Source: Nemopilema nomurai
Lineage: Eukaryota > Cnidaria > Scyphozoa > Rhizostomeae > Rhizostomatidae
Direction of reading: 5' to 3'
NCBI GenBank assembly: GCA_003864495.1
Contig: ML133386.1
Coordinates: 1,480,943-1,544,942 of the forward strand
DNA: 64,000 bases
Shown here: positions 61,001-64,000 of the stretch, in pieces
Position numbering within the stretch: position 1 is the stretch's first letter
Layout of the letters: each line of letters starts with the position of its first letter
The notes under the pieces: generated by a model
What the model saw: the letters and a program-made list of their open reading frames with translations, nothing else
Database searches by the model: none
What the model was told of the DNA's origin: nothing
Made by a program: the position numbers and the translations under genes

Positions 61001-63102
61001 ATTTCAAGCCTACAACAGTACCAACTGTGAAAATTCAGTATGTAATGGCATTAGAAAGAAATGGCATACTTTGCGAGCCAGCAAAAACTCCATGAAGACC
61101 TGGCGTGGGGAAGCATCGTTCAAGAGGATGATGCTGCACAAACTCTCAGCCAGTGCCTGAAACGAGAATGAAGTTCAATAAGAGACCGATCTAAAAAAGA
61201 GGCTATGATTAGCAGTGTGTAAAGAAGCATGTACAGATTTGTTTAGAAGCAGTGAACTGGCTGCAGAATTGATGCTTAAGAATGGACGTCAATCTGATGA
61301 ATGCCATATAGTTTTGTGATTGAAGTTGTGCACTAGATAGCTGAAGCAATTGAGTGAGACAACATATGCTACATGTCATGACATGAAATTAATTGGGCAG
61401 TATTGGAACAAATTATTATATGCTTCTTGACAATTTTTGTAAAGGATTATGCATGGCCTTAACACAACACAAATTGCCCTATCATGTTGAATTTACCAGA
61501 CACATTCTATTTTCACATACATGAGGCAAAACCAGTAAAGCTGAAAAATGTTAACTAAAAAATATGAGTAAAACAAGCAATAAAAAACATAAGATGAAGG
61601 CAAAATTAGAAATACTACCTTGTCTGGTAAAGTAGGTTCCTTCAGAGCTGCCAGAGAACCCTTGGAAGAAAAATGAAAATATCTCAGGCTTACTGTGCCA
61701 TTTGTTCTTGGAAACAACCACAGCATCCTGAAACCAAATGCCTGGGTATGTTCTAGAAACTTGCTCATTCTAATGAAGCACAGCATAAAAGATGGAACTC
61801 TAGAATCTGATACCCTCATCCACAATGTAACAAATGGTGTCATCATGTATCAAGTGTCATCATTACTCCATAACATGGTTGTGGAAGGAACTCCATAACT
61901 TAACATGGTATGTAAAAGTGTAAGTCTTTCCTTGACATAACTCTTTATCTATAACTCTGCTTCAGAAAATAAAGTTGGGTACCTTGAGAATGGAGTCTTT
62001 GAAATGACTGATTGCTGCCCACTGGTGATGAAGTACTGGAAAATTAGCCTGCAAAAAAATAAGGAGGAAAATCAGGAGGTTTTTGTGGATGTCTAACCAA
62101 AAAATTTTTAACATCAACTCTATACAAATAGGAAAAGCAAACTAAACTTCACATTTAACTAAAAAATTTCCTTTAATTTCATTATTCATCTACAACCTAT
62201 TTGGCTGCTTTGACCTAAGTTTAATTTTATGTTTATACTGCACAGAAAAAACATACACTCCTTTCATCTAGAAGTTGTACATCAACAACCGAAATTACAA
62301 TAAATAACTAGGTTTCAAGTAGAAGATTGGTACCAAGCTGCATGACATGAAACAGCTTATCATATTTGCTGTAATTGGACACCCTAGGCATATTCTACCG
62401 GATTAGGTACAAACTCAAATAAGAGACTTTAATCAGTCTGGGGACATGCAAGTCATAGGTACCAACTGCCTTCAGTTAATTTCAACAAGCTACTCCTTTA
62501 GATATTTCCATAAACTGGTATTTTGTTTCATTCTTATTTCAGAGCAGGTAGATCATTTCTCCAACTTGCATTATACAAAATAGGAATTATATAAAAATTC
62601 ATACAAAAACAATTGCACTTACAAAAACATCACTTTGGTTTCCATAACCTGTATTCATGTGAAGGCTGTTGTTAACAATATGGTGCCCAAGTAAATACAA
62701 TTGCGCAGCTACCATGAAATTTTGTCTATCTAATGCATCCCATATCTTTTCTGGTGTATCCACTAGAAGCTCCATCTGAGTTGCCAAGGCATAAAAATTG
62801 ATTTCTTCATTTCCCAGTTTTATATCCTCACTTGTGGTGCGTCTGCGTCTGGTGGCTCTCTTTTTGAAGTCCTTACAGCATGACTGGATTGTATTAAGGC
62901 CCTTGTAAACATCTTCTGATAAACATTTCATTACTTTTATTGTATCTGCTGCATTTATTAAATCTCTATACCGTTCTCCAACCATAACCCTAAGATCCTC
63001 CTTCTTTTTTTCAATAGCTCCTCGTAAGTTTTTCTCTGCATCTTTAATTTCTTCAATGCTGCAGGTTTTAAAAAGAATATCCACTTCTGCTCCTTTTTCC
63101 AT
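43030..63102 (-). CDS. COG1: COG1, conserved oligomeric Golgi complex subunit 1 (22 exons traced, 3' end missing)
   Basis: COG1 is a subunit of the Golgi tethering complex that recycles glycosylation enzymes in retrograde vesicles. Exons: 62623-63102, 61983-62048, 61619-61660, 61070-61157, 59114-59150, 58581-58694, 57533-57604, 57372-57453, 54716-54842, 54253-54384, 51904-52166, 51366-51474, 50903-51015, 50047-50145, 49619-49766, 48514-48581, 48273-48363, 47918-47995, 47389-47465, 46808-46976, 46009-46140, 43030-43206. All have GT/AG borders and matching phases except for one extra base in exon 4. About 921 codons are seen, against 980 aa in human. Diagnostic blocks: ERYRDLINAADTIKVM (N-terminal Vps51-like coiled coil), FPVLHHQWAAISHFKDSIL, SPRQVFMEFLLARK, VKGLAAIREAVYDLLS, LWEELFEEAFVARAK, IWKDWVVQKC, KIRVPAQ, LCEEANRIGGHVLEK, PLSQNRALQSIFDVKFL, FVDPFDLDVFAPHMSNFV and FSPNPVRFMLLPIS. 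The terminal exon was not located. Confidence 0.93.
46184..46225. repeat. 10-bp tandem repeat GTTACGAACA in a COG1 intron
   Basis: Four copies of GTTGCGAACA/GTTACGAACA plus a partial copy lie 43 bp upstream (in gene sense) of the COG1 exon ending at 46140. A diverged copy TTTACGAACAATTGCAAAT precedes them. Confidence 0.85.
49171..49340. repeat. 20-bp minisatellite, eight copies plus a partial, in a COG1 intron
   Basis: Unit CAAGAGGCAAACGCGCGGAG repeats without gaps from 49171, with variants at positions 14-17 (GCGC, GCGA, GCAC). It is GC- and CpG-rich inside AT-rich intron DNA between COG1 exons 48514-48581 and 49619-49766. Because 20 is not a multiple of 3, the same 20-residue peptide period appears in every frame, which explains the minus-strand open frames here. 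Confidence 0.97.
51583..51746. repeat. 38-bp minisatellite, four copies plus a partial, in a COG1 intron
   Basis: Unit beginning CACATAAGACACAATACATT and ending GCGCTGCGCAG starts at 51583, 51621 and 51659 (identical). A diverged copy starts at 51697 and a partial one at 51735. It sits in the intron between COG1 exons 51366-51474 and 51904-52166. Confidence 0.95.
56601..56634. repeat. Two overlapping perfect palindromes
   Basis: CCTTGAATTCAAGG (56601-56614) is a 14-bp perfect palindrome. It shares AAGG with AAGGTTTCATA-TC-TATGAAACCTT (56611-56634), an 11-bp inverted repeat with a 2-base loop. Just upstream, ACATACCACCTTGAA is directly repeated. The site lies in a COG1 intron. Confidence 0.85.
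57315..57356. repeat. (AAC)n(AGC)n microsatellite beside a COG1 exon
   Basis: Runs of AAC then AGC triplets end about 16 bp from the donor side of COG1 exon 57372-57453. On the transcript strand this is a GTT/GCT repeat shortly after the 5' splice site. Confidence 0.8.
59114..59150 (-). CDS. COG1: COG1 microexon (exon 5, 37 bp)
   Basis: The acceptor CTTTTTTAG and donor GTAGGT bound 12 codons plus one base, reading SAIQDLFHLSQH. It supplies exactly the segment expected between FLLARK in exon 4 and SIKRQICD in exon 6 of COG1, and its phases (0 in, 1 out) fit the exon at 58581-58694. Confidence 0.8.
61070..61157 (-). CDS. COG1: COG1 exon 4 with an apparent one-base insertion
   Basis: The exon begins ALAES in the frame supplied by exon 3, then continues LCSIILLNDASPRQVF only in the next frame. 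The switch falls in a TTTT run (AAAA at 61139-61143 on the plus strand). An 87-base exon would satisfy both neighbours; 88 bases are present. Confidence 0.85.
62623..63102 (-). CDS. COG1: COG1 exon 1 (residues 1-160)
   Basis: This is the largest COG1 exon and supplies the start codon (MEKGAEVDILFKTCSIEEIK). It holds the charged N-terminal helix used for assembly with the other COG subunits, a basic stretch RATRRRRTT, and WDALDRQNFMVAAQLYLLGH, the block that other Vps51/COG1 proteins share. It ends at GTAAGT in phase 0. Confidence 0.95.
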
Positions 63103-63611
63103 CTTTTAAAAATCAAATGGCTTTTCAATTTTGAAGAACTCCTGTAAGAAACATAAAGATTCTCTTTATCTCAATACAAGAGTAAATTTGGAACAAAAAT
63201 GGAAACAAGTTTAGTTTAAGGAAGACAGGGAAGTTTATGAACTTAAAAATGCTGCTTCAATCCAAAAAGTAAACAAATTTGAAGCTTGTAGACATAAGAA
63301 AATTTTCGCCACATCGACCATCGAACATGAAACATTTCAGGCATCTGGGAATGTTTAGTTAAATACCAGATAATGCCTAATACACTTTTATTTCTGCAGA
63401 TATGCAGAACAAAACATTTCACACCCGTGGTATTTCTATTGAAAACCAATTACTAGAGACAAAAACAAAAGGCAAACAGCTCTCTAGAGCGCTCTACGTG
63501 ATTCAAAACGAAGTTATTTTGTGAAAGGTTCATTGCTCTCAGGCACTGACATCTAACGGAGATTAGCGATGATAATCTATACATTATTTCGTTACAACTT
63601 TATACGCTTAC
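63103..63611. promoter_or_regulatory. 5' flank of COG1
   Basis: This 0.5-kb interval lies between the COG1 start codon and a minus-strand exon of another or upstream gene. It should contain the COG1 5' UTR and promoter. I see no TATA box or CCAAT box that stands out. A minus-strand open frame at 63243-63449 has no recognisable motif. Confidence 0.3.
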
Positions 63612-63810
63612 AATAACTTCGTCCGAAACACGAATCTTGAAACTGCAGATGAGTCGCCATCTTTCCACGTCTTCTTGCAATCGCCTCGTAATGGAATTTG
63701 AGAACGAGGCCGTGTCAACAGTGTTTTCGATTTGTGATGCAACAATTTGATCATACTGGATTTCCCACATTATAGAACATGGTACTCGGCGATCTATTTC
63801 GTGGCTGGTT
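63612..63810 (-). CDS. Probable exon of an unidentified gene upstream of COG1
   Basis: A good donor (ATT|GTAAGC) ends an open frame whose last part reads MWEIQYDQIVASQIENTV and ITRRLQEDVERWRLICSFK, ending IRVSDEVI. Either the ATG at 63770 starts it (53 codons) or an acceptor (TTCCTTTTGGAG) lies at 63811. The helix-then-strand pattern faintly recalls Tctex-type dynein light chains, but key motifs are missing. Its 3' partner would have to lie before or within COG1. Confidence 0.4.
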
Positions 63811-64000
63811 CTCCAAAAGGAAACCATCAGATGGCGACAGCAATAAAGATATAGGTGTCTCTGGGTTGCCGAGGTAATTGATTTCAAATGGGAGGAATTA
63901 GCTCTCTATTATAGCTCTTATGTGCATGTTATGGTTTTTTAGGCATGTTATGGTTATGGGAAAAAATTAGTAAGGTTTTTATTCAAAGCCGTATTATTTA

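Overview
This window looks like nuclear DNA from an intron-rich animal, probably an invertebrate. It is AT-rich and gene-poor, carries decayed DNA transposons and many short tandem repeats, and its coding exons are small and bounded by GT/AG splice sites. No bacterial features (operons, Shine-Dalgarno sites, CRISPR arrays) are present. I cannot name the species. Dispersed CTAGGCCTAGGC-type palindromes may be a lineage mark.

Three genes are recognisable from their proteins. (1) An RPP14-like RNase P/MRP subunit lies on the + strand at 3705-5475. It has five phase-compatible exons and predicts about 114 aa. A possible first exon of an unidentified gene faces away from it about 195 bp upstream. 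(2) MEX3, an RNA-binding protein with two KH domains and a C-terminal C3HC4 RING, lies on the - strand at 30588-32329. It has two exons and 526 aa. (3) COG1, subunit 1 of the conserved oligomeric Golgi tethering complex, lies on the - strand at 43030-63102. I traced 22 exons by hand, totalling 2764 nt. Every junction phase agrees except for one extra base inside exon 4, and removing it gives exactly 921 codons. The C-terminal exon or exons were not found.

Layout: 1-2.5 kb holds remnants of hAT-like and piggyBac-like transposases. RPP14 follows at 3.7-5.5 kb. An unidentified minus-strand gene is suggested at 9.6-11.2 kb by three exon-like blocks. From 12.6 to 30.6 kb there are mainly repeats, microsatellites and isolated motif clusters, with no gene I can support apart from a doubtful 168-codon ORF at 24.5 kb. 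MEX3 and its promoter occupy 30.3-32.6 kb. Another gene-poor stretch with tandem repeats runs to about 43 kb, followed by COG1 to 63.1 kb. A further minus-strand exon of unknown identity sits at 63.6-63.8 kb.

The genes are ordinary housekeeping or regulatory loci (RNA processing, translational control, Golgi trafficking) with no evident shared pathway. I see no convincing new biological system. The items most worth checking are the COG1 exon 4 frameshift, the unnamed gene at 9.6-11.2 kb, the exon at 63.6 kb, the array of three CACGTG boxes at exact 10-bp spacing, and several minisatellites inside COG1 introns.
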